Translations under genes and position numbers: made by a program
The notes under the pieces: generated by a model
Told to the model about the DNA's origin: nothing
Databases searched by the model: none
Seen by the model: the letters and a program-made list of their open reading frames with translations, nothing else
Shown: positions 26,983-35,328 of the stretch, in pieces
How the letters are laid out: every line of letters begins with the position of its first letter
Numbering within the stretch: the stretch's first letter is position 1
Assembly: GCA_020721445.1 (NCBI GenBank)
Contig: DYMU01000021.1
Coordinates: 1-45,659, forward strand
DNA length: 45,659 bases
Direction of reading: 5' to 3'
DNA from: Gemmobacter nectariphilus
GTDB lineage: Bacteria; Pseudomonadota; Alphaproteobacteria; Rhodobacterales; Rhodobacteraceae

Positions 26983-27593
26983 CTTGCGGCGATCCGGTCT
27001 TGGGCCACCCGCAGGTCATCGGCGGTGTTGATGTTGAAAAACGGGTCGGACGGGCCTGCGTCGAACACGGCGGTCGCCGCCGCCTGACTGTCGGCCCAAA
27101 GCCCGAGTTTGCGTGTGCCTTGGGTAAGGGCATGCCGAAGGTCATGGCGCAGGCTGACCGGCCAAAGGCCAAAGGTGGGGTGCTGTCGGACAAGCCCGGC
27201 AGGCGCGCGGCTGGCCGCGATACAGACGCCGCCCGGGCCTGCATGGGCCAGCAGCCGGTCGACCAGATCGGCCGGGAAATGCGGCGTATCCACCGCGACG
27301 GTGACGATGGACGCTGCATCTTGCTGTGCCGCCCACTCCATCCCGACAAGCAGCCCGGCGAGGGGGCCGAGGTGACCGGGCAGCGAATCTTTGATCACGG
27401 GAAGGGAAAAGCGCGCAAACTCTGCCGGATCGCGGTTGGAATTGATTGCCATGCTGCCGACCTGCGGCCCAAGTCGTGCCAGACAGTGACCCAGCAAGGT
27501 CTTGCCGCCAAGGTCAAGCGTGGCCTTGTCGGCGCCGCCCATCCGGGTCGCGCGCCCCCCTGCAAGGATGATGCCGATCGGGCGATGGGTCAT
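26979..27593 (-). CDS. mobA: Molybdenum cofactor guanylyltransferase
   Basis: A 204-residue nucleotidyltransferase. It has the GTP-binding start IGIILAGGRATRMGGADK (residues about 6-23), GHLGPLAGLLVGMEWA and VTVAVDTPHFPADLV (metal-binding Asp), and ends NINTADDL. It joins GMP to molybdopterin, making the guanine dinucleotide cofactor for DMSO reductase-family enzymes. The start is ATG 27593. It overlaps the uncharacterised downstream gene by four bases and diverges from the DUF2478-type gene. Confidence 0.92.
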   Translation of the reverse strand: MTHRPIGIILAGGRATRMGGADKATLDLGGKTLLGHCLARLGPQVGSMAINSNRDPAEFARFSLPVIKDSLPGHLGPLAGLLVGMEWAAQQDAASIVTVAVDTPHFPADLVDRLLAHAGPGGVCIAASRAPAGLVRQHPTFGLWPVSLRHDLRHALTQGTRKLGLWADSQAAATAVFDAGPSDPFFNINTADDLRVAQDRIAAR

Positions 27594-27685
27594 GGAATGG
27601 TGCCTTTGCCGGTTGCCTTGCGCCTGAAGGTCGATGATGTAGGCAGGGCTGCGGGGTTTCAAGCGGCGAACACAAGGGGGGATTG

Positions 27686-28192
27686 ATGCTGGGGTTTGTG
27701 TCAGCGCCCGAGCAGGGTGCCGGTGATCGGTTGCTGGCAGCGGTCGGCGCGCGGCTGCTGGCCGAGGGGGTTGCGGTGGCCGGCGTGGTGCAGATCAACA
27801 CCGAAACCGACCCAAGCCGCCCCTGCCGGATGGACCTGCGGCTGTTGCCTTCGGGCGCGACGATCCGCATCAGCCAGGATCTTGGCCGCGCTGCCAGAGG
27901 CTGCCGGCTGGACCCGTCGGGTCTTGAGATGGCGGTGGCGCAGGTCGAGGCCACCCTGGACAGAGCCGCCCCGCGCCTGTTGATCCTGAACAAGTTCGGC
28001 AAGCATGAAATCGACGGGCGCGGGTTTCGGCCGCTGATCGGCAAGGCGATGATGCTGGGCGTGCCGGTGCTGACCTCGGTTTCTGCCCGCAACCGCGCCG
28101 GATTTGAGGCCTTTGCCGATGGGATCGCCGAGCAGATCGCGCCATCGCAGGCGGATGTTTTGTGCTGGTGCCACAGGGTGATGGGTCTTTAG
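27686..28192 (+). CDS. DUF2478-type protein next to mobA
   Basis: A 168-residue protein: MLGFVSAPEQGAGDRLLAAV (a loosely P-loop-like beginning without a real GKS/T), VAGVVQINTE, IRISQDLGRAARGCRLDPSGLE (about 61-82), LLILNKFGKHEIDGRGFRPLI (about 95-115) and a C-terminal CWCHR. LNKFGKxE-x-GRG is the part I associate with DUF2478, a family found near molybdate and cofactor genes. Divergent from mobA over about 90 bases, supporting a molybdenum link. Its stop lies inside an 18-base direct repeat. Confidence 0.65.
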   Translation: MLGFVSAPEQGAGDRLLAAVGARLLAEGVAVAGVVQINTETDPSRPCRMDLRLLPSGATIRISQDLGRAARGCRLDPSGLEMAVAQVEATLDRAAPRLLILNKFGKHEIDGRGFRPLIGKAMMLGVPVLTSVSARNRAGFEAFADGIAEQIAPSQADVLCWCHRVMGL

Positions 28193-28222
28193 GGCAGAGT
28201 GTATGATGGGTCTTCAGGGCAG
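28180..28222 (+). repeat. 18-bp direct repeat across the DUF2478 gene stop
   Basis: GATGGGTCTTTAGGGCAG (28180-28197) and GATGGGTCTTCAGGGCAG (28205-28222) differ at one base and are 25 bases apart. The first copy holds the TAG stop; the second has CAG in its place. It is a tandem duplication of the gene end. Confidence 0.75.
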
Positions 28223-28395
28223 GTTCTATCCGGTGGGCTGCGCGTCGTCAGGCTGACATCACGCGCGGTGTTTGTTCGGTCAGGCACCTTCGGGGCGATG
28301 ACCGACGGCAAAAAAGTGCGACAGTCGGTTGCCATGACAGTGATGCGGTCCAGAGGTTTGCGGTGATGCGGTCGACCACGGGTTGCCGTGGTGCA

Positions 28396-28435
28396 GCAGA
28401 CAAATGTTTGCCGGGACGAAGCAGACAATTGTTTG
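28396..28435. repeat. Two near-identical dyad boxes 25 bp apart
   Basis: GCAGACAAATGTTTGC (28396-28411) and GCAGACAATTGTTTGC (28421-28436 approx.) differ only in the central base. Each is an imperfect palindrome, GCAGACA/TGTTTGC with one mismatch between arms. They are followed by short TGTTTGC repeats to 28450. They lie between two genes that converge, so they are not an obvious promoter site. They could be paired protein-binding sites or a duplication. Confidence 0.5.
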
Positions 28436-28448
28436 CTGTTTGCTGTTT

Positions 28449-28466
28449 GCGGCTCCGGCCGTTTTT
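28449..28466 (+). terminator. Weak terminator-like hairpin after the DUF2478 gene
   Basis: CGGC-TCCG-GCCG followed by TTTTT: a four-pair stem with a U-tract, 257 bases after the stop. The stem is short, so this is a tentative call. Confidence 0.3.
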
Positions 28467-28492
28467 GCGTGATAGTTGTTCGTGATGTTGGG

Positions 28493-30646
28493 TCAAGGCG
28501 GCGTGGCGGCTGGGTCTGACGGCGCCGCGTCCAACAGGGCCTGTAAGGCTGTGCGGGTGGCGGCGCTTGCCTCAAGCTGGGCTGCGCCGGCCTGCAAGGG
28601 CGGCAGCGTGCCCGGCGACATACTGGGGGCAAGGCTGGCCGCGGCAAGGGCCCACGGCGTATCGGCACCGGCGTCTGGATCGGGCCAGCGACCTTGCCAG
28701 CGGTTCAGGCGATCAACAGCAGCTGTGTTTCCGGCGGCCTGGTAAAGGGCCGTTGCCTGATCATAGGCCTGCAAAGTCTGGTAGGCTTCGGCCAGCAGAT
28801 CGGCGGTTTCAGGCACTGGCAAAGCCGCAAGCGCGCGCAGGGCTGAGCGGGCATCGGCGTTGGCAAGTTGAACCTGCGCCACGGTGCGCAGATCGCTGTC
28901 GGGTGACGCCACCCAGGCAAGCGCCGCATTTGGCAGCCCGGCCCCGACCAACCGGGAGGCGATGGCCGCACGCAGGGATTTGCCAAGCCCGGCAATTGTT
29001 GCCTGCGGCGCACTGACCGCAACCTCCAGCAGGGATGCATTTGAGCCTTGCGCCGCCAGAACCGACCAAACATCGGTTTCAAGATCGGTCGAGCCAGCGG
29101 CATGCCGGAAGGCCGCAGGAAAGCTGTCACCCAAGGCGTAGGCATGGGCCAGCGCGCGGTTCAGGTCGGCCTTGCGCGGCCCTTCCCCCTGTTCGAAACC
29201 GAAGGCTTCGAGCGCGACAAGATCGCTGCCCTCCAGCGGTTTGCGGCTTTGAAACCGGGCCTCGACCCGGGCGAGCAAAGCCTCCATCGCATCCTGCCCA
29301 TCCTTGATCTGGTCAAGGTCTGCCTCGGCCTGATCCGGATCGCCCCGGTCCAGCGCCTGCTGGGCGTCCAGCAGGGGGATCGTCGCCGCGTCTTGCGTCA
29401 CCACCCGGCCCAGGGATTGCTTGACCACCTCGGCGTTTGTGGTGTCGCCTGACCGGAGCAGGGCGGCGTGCAGCCTTGGCCCCAGCAAAAGCCGCAGATG
29501 CCCCGGCAAGGCGAGGAATGACCGGCTGGCCGCATCCCCGTTGACAGGGTCGTCTTTGGTGCTGTCGGATCGCGACAGCGCAGCCCAGAGAGCAACGGTC
29601 GTGTCGCAGCGCTGCATGGACTGGAACGGATCGTCGGGCGGCGGGTCGCCATCGACCAGAAAGGACAGGGCCGTTTCGGCATCGCTTGGCATGGCCACAG
29701 TGGGAAAGGCGCGGCGGAGCGCGCGCGCCTCGGCCCCGAAGCCGTAGTAAAGATAGGTGCGCGTCGCGAGGGTGACCTGATCGGCATCCGGGCTGTCAAA
29801 CTCGGCCAGAAGCGCCTGCCTTGCCCGGGACAGATCGGCGGTGGCATCGTCGGTCATGCCCCATTTGGTCGGGTCCAGCGTATTGTCGTCGGGACAAATG
29901 TTGCCATCGGCCGTCAGGGCAGGCGCGGGTTCCCCGGGTGCTGCAATGGCGATGCCGGGCAACCCTTCCAGCGCGGCGCGGGCTTGCCTTGGTTCGGCTG
30001 GGGGGGCGAAATCGGGCTGCGGCGGTGGCCCGGCGATGGGCTGCATCTTGACCACACCCGCGGTTGCACCGCGGCCGAGTTCTTCGGTCAGCAGGTATCG
30101 AAAGGCACTCTGATCCACCTCGGCGGCAAGGCGCTGGGCGTCAGCGCGCACGATGGGGCGCGCGGCCGTGGCGGCGGAGTTGAGGGTCAACCAGTCGTAG
30201 CGGGCAGCAGCGCGACCGGTGCTGTCGGCAGCTGCGTCGGGCAGGGTATTCGCCGCGCCGTCAAGCCGGGCTTCGAACACCGATCTTGGCGGGGCGGGGC
30301 CATCCTTGATGTCGATGACCAGCACATTCGGCGCAACCTCGAACGGGATGGCATGGCAATCGCATCCCAGCGTGATGTCGAGCACCCCGGTCGCGGCATC
30401 GACCGACAGATCCCTGATCCTGTCGCGGGTGATAAGGTCAAATGCCGCCCCAAGATCATAGCGGGTGTTTTCCAGATCAAGGCGCAGGCCATAGCCGGTA
30501 TCTGTTCTGCCAAGCGTCCAGTCTGCCGCTGTGCTGCCTTGCAAGACCAGCCTTGTGAACCCGGCATGGTCGCCCGATTTGACCAGGATGTCTTGTGCCT
30601 GCACCCCGCTGGCGGCCAGAACGAACAGCAAGATCAAGCGTTTCAT
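28493..30646 (-). CDS. Secreted AMIN-like/helical-repeat protein of the motA operon
   Basis: A 717-residue protein of unknown function, last gene of the fliL-motA operon. Signal peptide KRLILLFVLAASGVQA is cut before QD. Residues about 18-115 look like an AMIN-like beta domain: KSGDHAGFTRLVLQG, then LDITLGCDCHAIPFEV and NVLVIDIKDGP. A Pro/Ala linker (about 115-250) leads to a long Ala-rich helical body (about 270-690) with TPR-like stretches such as QALDRGDPDQAEADLDQI and LLAEAYQTLQAYDQATALYQAAGN. Its ATG overlaps the motA stop (ATGA), so it is made with MotA. I infer a periplasmic motor or flagellar assembly factor, comparable in place to rhizobial MotC, but homology is not shown. Confidence 0.75.
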   Translation of the reverse strand: MKRLILLFVLAASGVQAQDILVKSGDHAGFTRLVLQGSTAADWTLGRTDTGYGLRLDLENTRYDLGAAFDLITRDRIRDLSVDAATGVLDITLGCDCHAIPFEVAPNVLVIDIKDGPAPPRSVFEARLDGAANTLPDAAADSTGRAAARYDWLTLNSAATAARPIVRADAQRLAAEVDQSAFRYLLTEELGRGATAGVVKMQPIAGPPPQPDFAPPAEPRQARAALEGLPGIAIAAPGEPAPALTADGNICPDDNTLDPTKWGMTDDATADLSRARQALLAEFDSPDADQVTLATRTYLYYGFGAEARALRRAFPTVAMPSDAETALSFLVDGDPPPDDPFQSMQRCDTTVALWAALSRSDSTKDDPVNGDAASRSFLALPGHLRLLLGPRLHAALLRSGDTTNAEVVKQSLGRVVTQDAATIPLLDAQQALDRGDPDQAEADLDQIKDGQDAMEALLARVEARFQSRKPLEGSDLVALEAFGFEQGEGPRKADLNRALAHAYALGDSFPAAFRHAAGSTDLETDVWSVLAAQGSNASLLEVAVSAPQATIAGLGKSLRAAIASRLVGAGLPNAALAWVASPDSDLRTVAQVQLANADARSALRALAALPVPETADLLAEAYQTLQAYDQATALYQAAGNTAAVDRLNRWQGRWPDPDAGADTPWALAAASLAPSMSPGTLPPLQAGAAQLEASAATRTALQALLDAAPSDPAATPP

Positions 30647-31512
30647 GCGGCCTCCTGCTTCAGGCTGCGCAGCGCCTCTTCGAGGTCACCGAAACTGGGC
30701 CGGACGCCGTGCGGCACGTTCTGGCGCCCGACTTCGATGCAGATATTGGCCGGGTGATTGTGCAGATTGGCGATCAGCACCTCACGGATCAGCTGGTAGA
30801 AATGGGCATCGTCATCGACGACCGCCTTGACCCGGCTGGCAAAGGGGCCGATCAGGCCATAGGCCAGAAACACCCCCAGAAAGGTGCCGACAAGCGCGCC
30901 GCCGATCATCTTGCCCAAAATCTCGGGCGGTTGGTCAATCGAGCCCATGGTCTTGATCACCCCCAGAACCGCCGCGACAATGCCAAGGGCGGGCAGGGCA
31001 TCGGCCATGGATTGCAGGGCATGGCTGGAATGCAACGCATGATTCTGGGTGGCTTCCATGCGCTTGTCGATCACCTCTTCCACCTGATGCGGATCGTCAT
31101 AATTCATCGAGGCTGCCCGAAACGTGTCGCAGATCAGGTCAACCGCCTCGTGGTCTTTGCAGATCTTCGGGTAGCGGCCGAAGATGGTCGAGGAACCGGG
31201 GTTTTCGATATGCTCTTCAAGCCCGACCGGGTTGGCGCGCGACAGCCGGATCAGTTCGAACAACAGGCACAGCATGTCGCGATAATCAGACGGTTTCCAG
31301 TGCGGGCCTTTGAAAACCTTGCCGATATCCTTGGCAGTATGTTTCACCACGGCGATATCGTTTGAAATCAGGAAGGCGCCGATGGCGGCACCACCGATCA
31401 TCATCATCTCAAATGGCAGCGATTTCAGGATGATGCCAAGTTTACCGCCCGCCAGAATGTAGCCGCCGAACACCATGGCGAAAATAACGCCAATGCCAAT
31501 AAATCCAAACAT
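30643..31512 (-). CDS. motA: Flagellar motor stator protein MotA
   Basis: A 289-residue MotA with four transmembrane helices: two at the start (FGFIGIGVIFAMVFGGYILAGG and FEMMMIGGAAIGAFLIS), a large cytoplasmic loop, then ALGIVAAVLGVIKTMGSIDQPPEILG and GGALVGTFLGVFLAYGLIGPFASR with the functional prolines. Stators pair MotA with MotB and pass protons to drive rotation. No motB is in the window. It lies between the MotE-like gene and the secreted AMIN/TPR protein on the same strand. Confidence 0.95.
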   Translation of the reverse strand: MFGFIGIGVIFAMVFGGYILAGGKLGIILKSLPFEMMMIGGAAIGAFLISNDIAVVKHTAKDIGKVFKGPHWKPSDYRDMLCLLFELIRLSRANPVGLEEHIENPGSSTIFGRYPKICKDHEAVDLICDTFRAASMNYDDPHQVEEVIDKRMEATQNHALHSSHALQSMADALPALGIVAAVLGVIKTMGSIDQPPEILGKMIGGALVGTFLGVFLAYGLIGPFASRVKAVVDDDAHFYQLIREVLIANLHNHPANICIEVGRQNVPHGVRPSFGDLEEALRSLKQEAA

Positions 31513-31572
31513 GGTCCCCTCATCTTCCGTCTGAGCCGCAGCGTCGCATCGAAGCGTAAAGAAAGGCTGACC

Positions 31573-32142
31573 TTATTCCCGTGGCGCCAGTGCATTTCGT
31601 CCCGCAATCAGCACGCTGATCGTATAGGCGGTTTCCGACGGCATGCCCGACAACACGGCAGCCGCGGCATCGGGGCGCATGCGGGCCAGAAACCCGGCGG
31701 CGAATTCGGGGGCCATGGCGGCAAACAGAGCGGCGGCCTCGGCGGGCTTCATCGCTTCATAGACGGCGGTCAGTCGTGCCAGATCATTTTCGGCGGCCCC
31801 ATCGGCGATGGCGAGGGTCGCGCGCAGGCTGGCCTCGGACGCCTGAAGTTCGCCAAGCCGCTGGCTTATTGCGGCATCTGCCAGTGCCAAGGCGGCCAGC
31901 CGGTCTTGAAGGGCCGCCTCGCGGGCGGTGACGGTGGCGTCGCGGGCCTTCAGCGCCTCGGCCAGGGCGGCGGGTGGTTCCGGGCATTGCAACGGCCCGC
32001 CCCCGTCCGCCGCCGTGTTTGCAGCCTGCAACGCCATGGCCGCGCCAAGCCCATGGCCAAACCGCAACGCCCCGGCTGCGGCCAGCGTCAGCGCGAGGAT
32101 GGCCAAAGTGCCGCGTCCGGTGGGCAAGCGAAGGCGGGTCAT
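31573..32142 (-). CDS. MotE-like protein of the flagellar operon
   Basis: A 189-residue protein with one N-terminal membrane helix (about 11-30, TLAILALTLAAAGAL), a coiled coil (about 62-130) and a C-terminal domain LTAVYEAMKPAEAAALFAAMAPEFAAGFLARMRPDAAAAVLSGM. This last part is the MgtE-N-like motif of the MotE family, in rhizobia a periplasmic chaperone for another motility protein. It overlaps the next upstream gene by four bases and precedes motA by 60 bases. The family call rests on this motif and context. Confidence 0.75.
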   Translation of the reverse strand: MTRLRLPTGRGTLAILALTLAAAGALRFGHGLGAAMALQAANTAADGGGPLQCPEPPAALAEALKARDATVTAREAALQDRLAALALADAAISQRLGELQASEASLRATLAIADGAAENDLARLTAVYEAMKPAEAAALFAAMAPEFAAGFLARMRPDAAAAVLSGMPSETAYTISVLIAGRNALAPRE

Positions 32143-32510
32143 TCGGCCGCACTCACGCTGGGGCGGCGTCGGACGAATCGCACGCGGCGTTCATCCGGGT
32201 CGGGGGTATCGGGGCGCGGCACCTCATCGGGCAGATCGTGCAGGGCCGCCAGCATCAGCTCCAGCTTGGCCGCCGCTGCCTCCGCCCGCCGGACCTGATC
32301 TTCCAGCCCCGACGACGAGGTCGATGCCGAAGCGCGCGCCCGTTCCAGGGCCCGTGTCATGTCATCCACCTGGGCCGACAGCACCGCAATTGCGCCGCCC
32401 ATGCCGGTTTCCAGCGCGGTAAAGCGTTTCAGCCGGTTGGCCAGAACCAGACAGTAAAGCGCGGTGGCAAACGCCCCGGCCGCAAGCAGGAAATCAGCAA
32501 TCAGGTTCAT
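32139..32510 (-). CDS. Coiled-coil membrane protein of the flagellar operon
   Basis: A 123-residue protein: one membrane helix at about 5-24 (ADFLLAAGAFATALYCLVL), a coiled coil of about 80 residues, and an Arg/Pro-rich tail. Alphaproteobacterial flagellar operons often carry such a protein next to fliL (DUF6468 or PflI-type, linked to flagellum placement in Caulobacter). I place it there by layout and position only. It follows fliL by 11 bases and overlaps the MotE-like gene. Confidence 0.6.
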   Translation of the reverse strand: MNLIADFLLAAGAFATALYCLVLANRLKRFTALETGMGGAIAVLSAQVDDMTRALERARASASTSSSGLEDQVRRAEAAAAKLELMLAALHDLPDEVPRPDTPDPDERRVRFVRRRPSVSAAE

Positions 32511-32521
32511 CGCAAACCCTT

Positions 32522-33004
32522 TCAGTTCAGGACAAATTCGGAAATCAGCAGGTCGCGCACGCGGTCTTCGCCGGTGACGATCTGGATGCGACGCAGCATC
32601 TGGGCCTTCAGGCGCATCAGGGCGGACGGATCATGCAACTGGGTCAGTTCCACCGCGCGCAGATAGCTGTTGAGGACATCGCTGATGCGCGGCAGCAACA
32701 GCCGCACCTCCTCGGCATGGGCGGGGCTGACCTCAAGCTGAGAGGCAAAACGCAGGTGCCGGGCGGTGGATTGCGGGCCAAGGCTGATGGTGATCGGCGC
32801 AACCGCAACAAAGGCCACATCGGCCAGCGATCCATGGGCCGCATCCGGTGTGGGCGGGGCCTGTTCGCCCCCCCAGATCAGACCGGAATAGGTGGCGTAG
32901 AATCCGCCCCCCCCAAGGGCAAGCGCCCCCACCACCCCGATCATCAAGGGGAGTTTGCCTTTCTTTTTGGGCGGCACGTCGGCAGCAGTATCGGGTTGGG
33001 TCAT
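32522..33004 (-). CDS. fliL: Flagellar basal body-associated protein FliL
   Basis: A 160-residue protein. It has a Lys-rich cytoplasmic start (VPPKKKGKLP), one membrane helix (about 18-40, LMIGVVGALALGGGGFYAT) and a periplasmic domain with HLRFASQLEVSPAHAEEVRLLLPRISDVLNSYLR, the FliL signature, ending in LISEFVLN. FliL surrounds the stator and aids torque. ATG 33004 has AAAGGTGA before it. First gene of the minus-strand flagellar operon, facing fliF across 120 bases. Confidence 0.9.
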   Translation of the reverse strand: MTQPDTAADVPPKKKGKLPLMIGVVGALALGGGGFYATYSGLIWGGEQAPPTPDAAHGSLADVAFVAVAPITISLGPQSTARHLRFASQLEVSPAHAEEVRLLLPRISDVLNSYLRAVELTQLHDPSALMRLKAQMLRRIQIVTGEDRVRDLLISEFVLN

Positions 33005-33051
33005 TGCAGGGTCACCTTTCTTCGGCACGCCTGAAAATAGACCAAAGGTCA

Positions 33052-33066
33052 CTAACCGATTGTTAA
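33052..33066. promoter_or_regulatory. CtrA-like binding site between fliL and fliF
   Basis: CTAA-N7-TTAA is one base from the CtrA consensus TTAA-N7-TTAA. It lies in the 120-base region between the divergent fliL and fliF operons, 48 bases from the fliL start and 59 from the fliF start, so it could serve both. CtrA is a known activator of flagellar genes in Rhodobacterales. The match is short, so support is moderate. Confidence 0.5.
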
Positions 33067-33124
33067 GCCGCATCCTTCATTGATGACCCGAAGCAGGCAA
33101 AAGTCTGCAGGACGGAGGCTTGGC

Positions 33125-34729
33125 GTGAACAATCTGGTTTCCTTGTGGCTGGGCCTGACACTGGCCAAACGGGTGGTGCTGGTGGCGGCGACCGTTGGGG
33201 TGTTTCTTGCGGTGCTGGGTCTGGCGCGGATGGGCCAGTCCACCGGCGAAAGCCTGCTTTATGCCGGGCTGGAGCCGCGCACCTCGGGCGATGTGATTGC
33301 GGCGCTGGATCAGGCCGGGGTTGCCTACACGGTGCGCGGCGAATCGATCTATGTGCCGACGGCGGCGCGTGACGGGTTGCGGATGCAGCTTGCCAGCCAG
33401 GGTTTGCCGGCCTCGGGGGCCTCTGGCTATGAACTGCTGGATGGTCTGTCCGGTTTTGGCACGACATCGCAGATGTTCGACGCAGCCTATTGGCGCGCGA
33501 AAGAGGGCGAGCTGGCCCGCACCGCCTTGGCCATGCCGCAGATCAAGGCGGCGCGGGTGCATATCTCGCAAAGCAATTCCGGCCGCTTTCTGCGCGATCA
33601 GCGCAGCACCGCCAGCGTGACCGTCACCACCACGACCGGTTCGCTTACGGCCGATCAGGCCAATGCCCTGCGGCATCTTGTGGCAAGTGCTGCCGGCAAC
33701 ATGGTGGCTGACGATGTGTCGGTGATTGATTCGGTTGCCGGGCTGATCCCCGCCTCTGGCGATGCGGCGGCAGCGCTGTCGGGCGATGCCCGGGCGGTTG
33801 AGATCAAGCGCAACGTCGAGCGGTTGCTGGCCGCGCGCGTCGGGCCGGGGCGGGCGATCGTCGAAGTCTCGGTCGAGACGCTGCGCGAGCGTGAAGCCAT
33901 CACCGAAAAAACCATCGACCCGCAACAGCGTGTGGCCATTTCGTCCGACACCGAGCAAACCAGCGACACATCCAGCGATACGGCGGCGGGTGTGACCGTC
34001 GCGTCAAACCTGCCCGACGGCGATGGCGCCGGTGACGCCGGCGGCAAAAGCCAATCGTCGCAAAGCCGTGAGCGGGTGAATTACGAAGTGTCGCAAACCC
34101 AGCGCGAGGTGCTGCGCGAGCCTGGCGCGATCCGGCGGGTCACGGTGGCCGTGCTGGTGGATGGCCAGCGGGCAAGCGCGGCCGATGGTGCGGTGACGCT
34201 GGAGGCGCGCTCTGAACAGGAACTGGCCGATCTGCGCGAACTGGTCAGCGCGGCCGCCGGGTTGGACACTGCGCGCGGCGATGTGCTGACGCTGAAATCC
34301 ATGGAGTTTCTGGATGCGCCGCAGGAAGGCACGCTGGCCGAGGCAGGCCTTGCATCGATGTTCGGCCCGATTGATCTGATGTCAGCCTTGCAGATCGTGG
34401 TTCTGGGGCTGGTGTCTCTGGCCTTGGGGTTGTTTGTCATCCGGCCTTTGCTGCTGCCATCGGCGCGGGCCCCGGCCCTACCCGCAGGGTCGACTGCAAT
34501 GGCCCTGCCGGGGCCACAGCAAAGGGACGTGGGGCCGGGTCTGACTGGGGAAATATCGGACGGGTTTGACCTGCCAGCGATGCCTGTCGTCAATCTTGAT
34601 GACGCCGGGGCGTTCCATGATCAGCCGAATGACCCGGTGTCCCGGCTGCGACGCCTGATCGACGAGCGGCAGACCGAATCGGTCGAGATCCTTCGCAACT
34701 GGATGGAAAAAGAAGAGGAGCGCAGCTGA
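33125..34729 (+). CDS. fliF: Flagellar MS-ring protein FliF
   Basis: A 534-residue FliF. It has an N-terminal membrane helix (about 16-36), secretin-like ring domains with LYAGLEPRTSGDVIAALDQAGV, RTALAMPQIKAARVHIS and RLLAARVGPGRAIVEVSVE, a second helix at about 419-443, and a C-terminal tail (DPVSRLRRLIDERQTESVEILRNWMEK) that in the family binds FliG. The start is GTG 33125, since GGAGG lies six bases upstream; an earlier ATG at 33080 would add 15 residues. It leads the fliF-fliH-fliN-fliP operon. fliG does not follow, unlike in many bacteria. Confidence 0.95.
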   Translation: MNNLVSLWLGLTLAKRVVLVAATVGVFLAVLGLARMGQSTGESLLYAGLEPRTSGDVIAALDQAGVAYTVRGESIYVPTAARDGLRMQLASQGLPASGASGYELLDGLSGFGTTSQMFDAAYWRAKEGELARTALAMPQIKAARVHISQSNSGRFLRDQRSTASVTVTTTTGSLTADQANALRHLVASAAGNMVADDVSVIDSVAGLIPASGDAAAALSGDARAVEIKRNVERLLAARVGPGRAIVEVSVETLREREAITEKTIDPQQRVAISSDTEQTSDTSSDTAAGVTVASNLPDGDGAGDAGGKSQSSQSRERVNYEVSQTQREVLREPGAIRRVTVAVLVDGQRASAADGAVTLEARSEQELADLRELVSAAAGLDTARGDVLTLKSMEFLDAPQEGTLAEAGLASMFGPIDLMSALQIVVLGLVSLALGLFVIRPLLLPSARAPALPAGSTAMALPGPQQRDVGPGLTGEISDGFDLPAMPVVNLDDAGAFHDQPNDPVSRLRRLIDERQTESVEILRNWMEKEEERS

Positions 34730-35328
34730 TGCCCCCTTTGAAGCTGGAAGTCTTCGAGACGCCGGGCGCGCGGGGCAGGGCGCAGACCGTGGTGCTTGAC
34801 AGCGCTGACGTCGAAGAGGCGCGCCTGCAATCCTATGAGGCCGGCTATGCCGCCGGTTGGGAAGACGCGGCAGCGTCTGCCAAGGATGTCCAGTCACGGA
34901 TCGGGTCGGAACTGGCCAACAACCTGCAAGGTCTTGCCTTTACCTTTCAAGAGGCGCGGGCCCATCTGCTGAAGGCGATCCAGCCGGTGCTGATTGACCT
35001 GTGCACCCGGCTGCTGCCGCCTTTGGCGCAGGATGTGCTGGCCCCGGTGGTGCTGGATACGATCATGCCGCTGATTGACGATCTGGCCGATACCCCGATT
35101 CATGTGGTGCTGAACCCGGTCGCGCGTCCGGCGGTTGAACGGCTGGTGTCGCATGCGGCGGGCCTGCCGCTGATCATTCAGGAAGAGCCGACGCTGGGCG
35201 AAGGTCAGGTCTATCTGCGGCTTGGCGCGGTGGAGCACCGGATCGATCTGGATGCCGCAATTTCCGAACTGACCCGTGCCGTGCATGATTTCTTCGAGTC
35301 TTCAGAAAAGGATGCTGTCGATGGATAA
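34729..35328 (+). CDS. fliH: FliH-like flagellar export protein
   Basis: A 199-residue protein in the FliH place. A helical Ala/Glu-rich first half contains the glycine-spaced helix YEAGYAAGWEDAA (about 36-48, GxxxG-like, typical of FliH), followed by a C-terminal domain similar to FliH/V-ATPase E: VVLNPVARPAVERLV and QVYLRLGAVEHRIDLDAAISEL. FliH normally holds the FliI ATPase. It overlaps the fliF stop (TGATG), with GAGGAG upstream. No fliI is in the window. Divergence from enteric FliH is large, so the symbol is by context. Confidence 0.72.
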   Translation: MPPLKLEVFETPGARGRAQTVVLDSADVEEARLQSYEAGYAAGWEDAAASAKDVQSRIGSELANNLQGLAFTFQEARAHLLKAIQPVLIDLCTRLLPPLAQDVLAPVVLDTIMPLIDDLADTPIHVVLNPVARPAVERLVSHAAGLPLIIQEEPTLGEGQVYLRLGAVEHRIDLDAAISELTRAVHDFFESSEKDAVDG

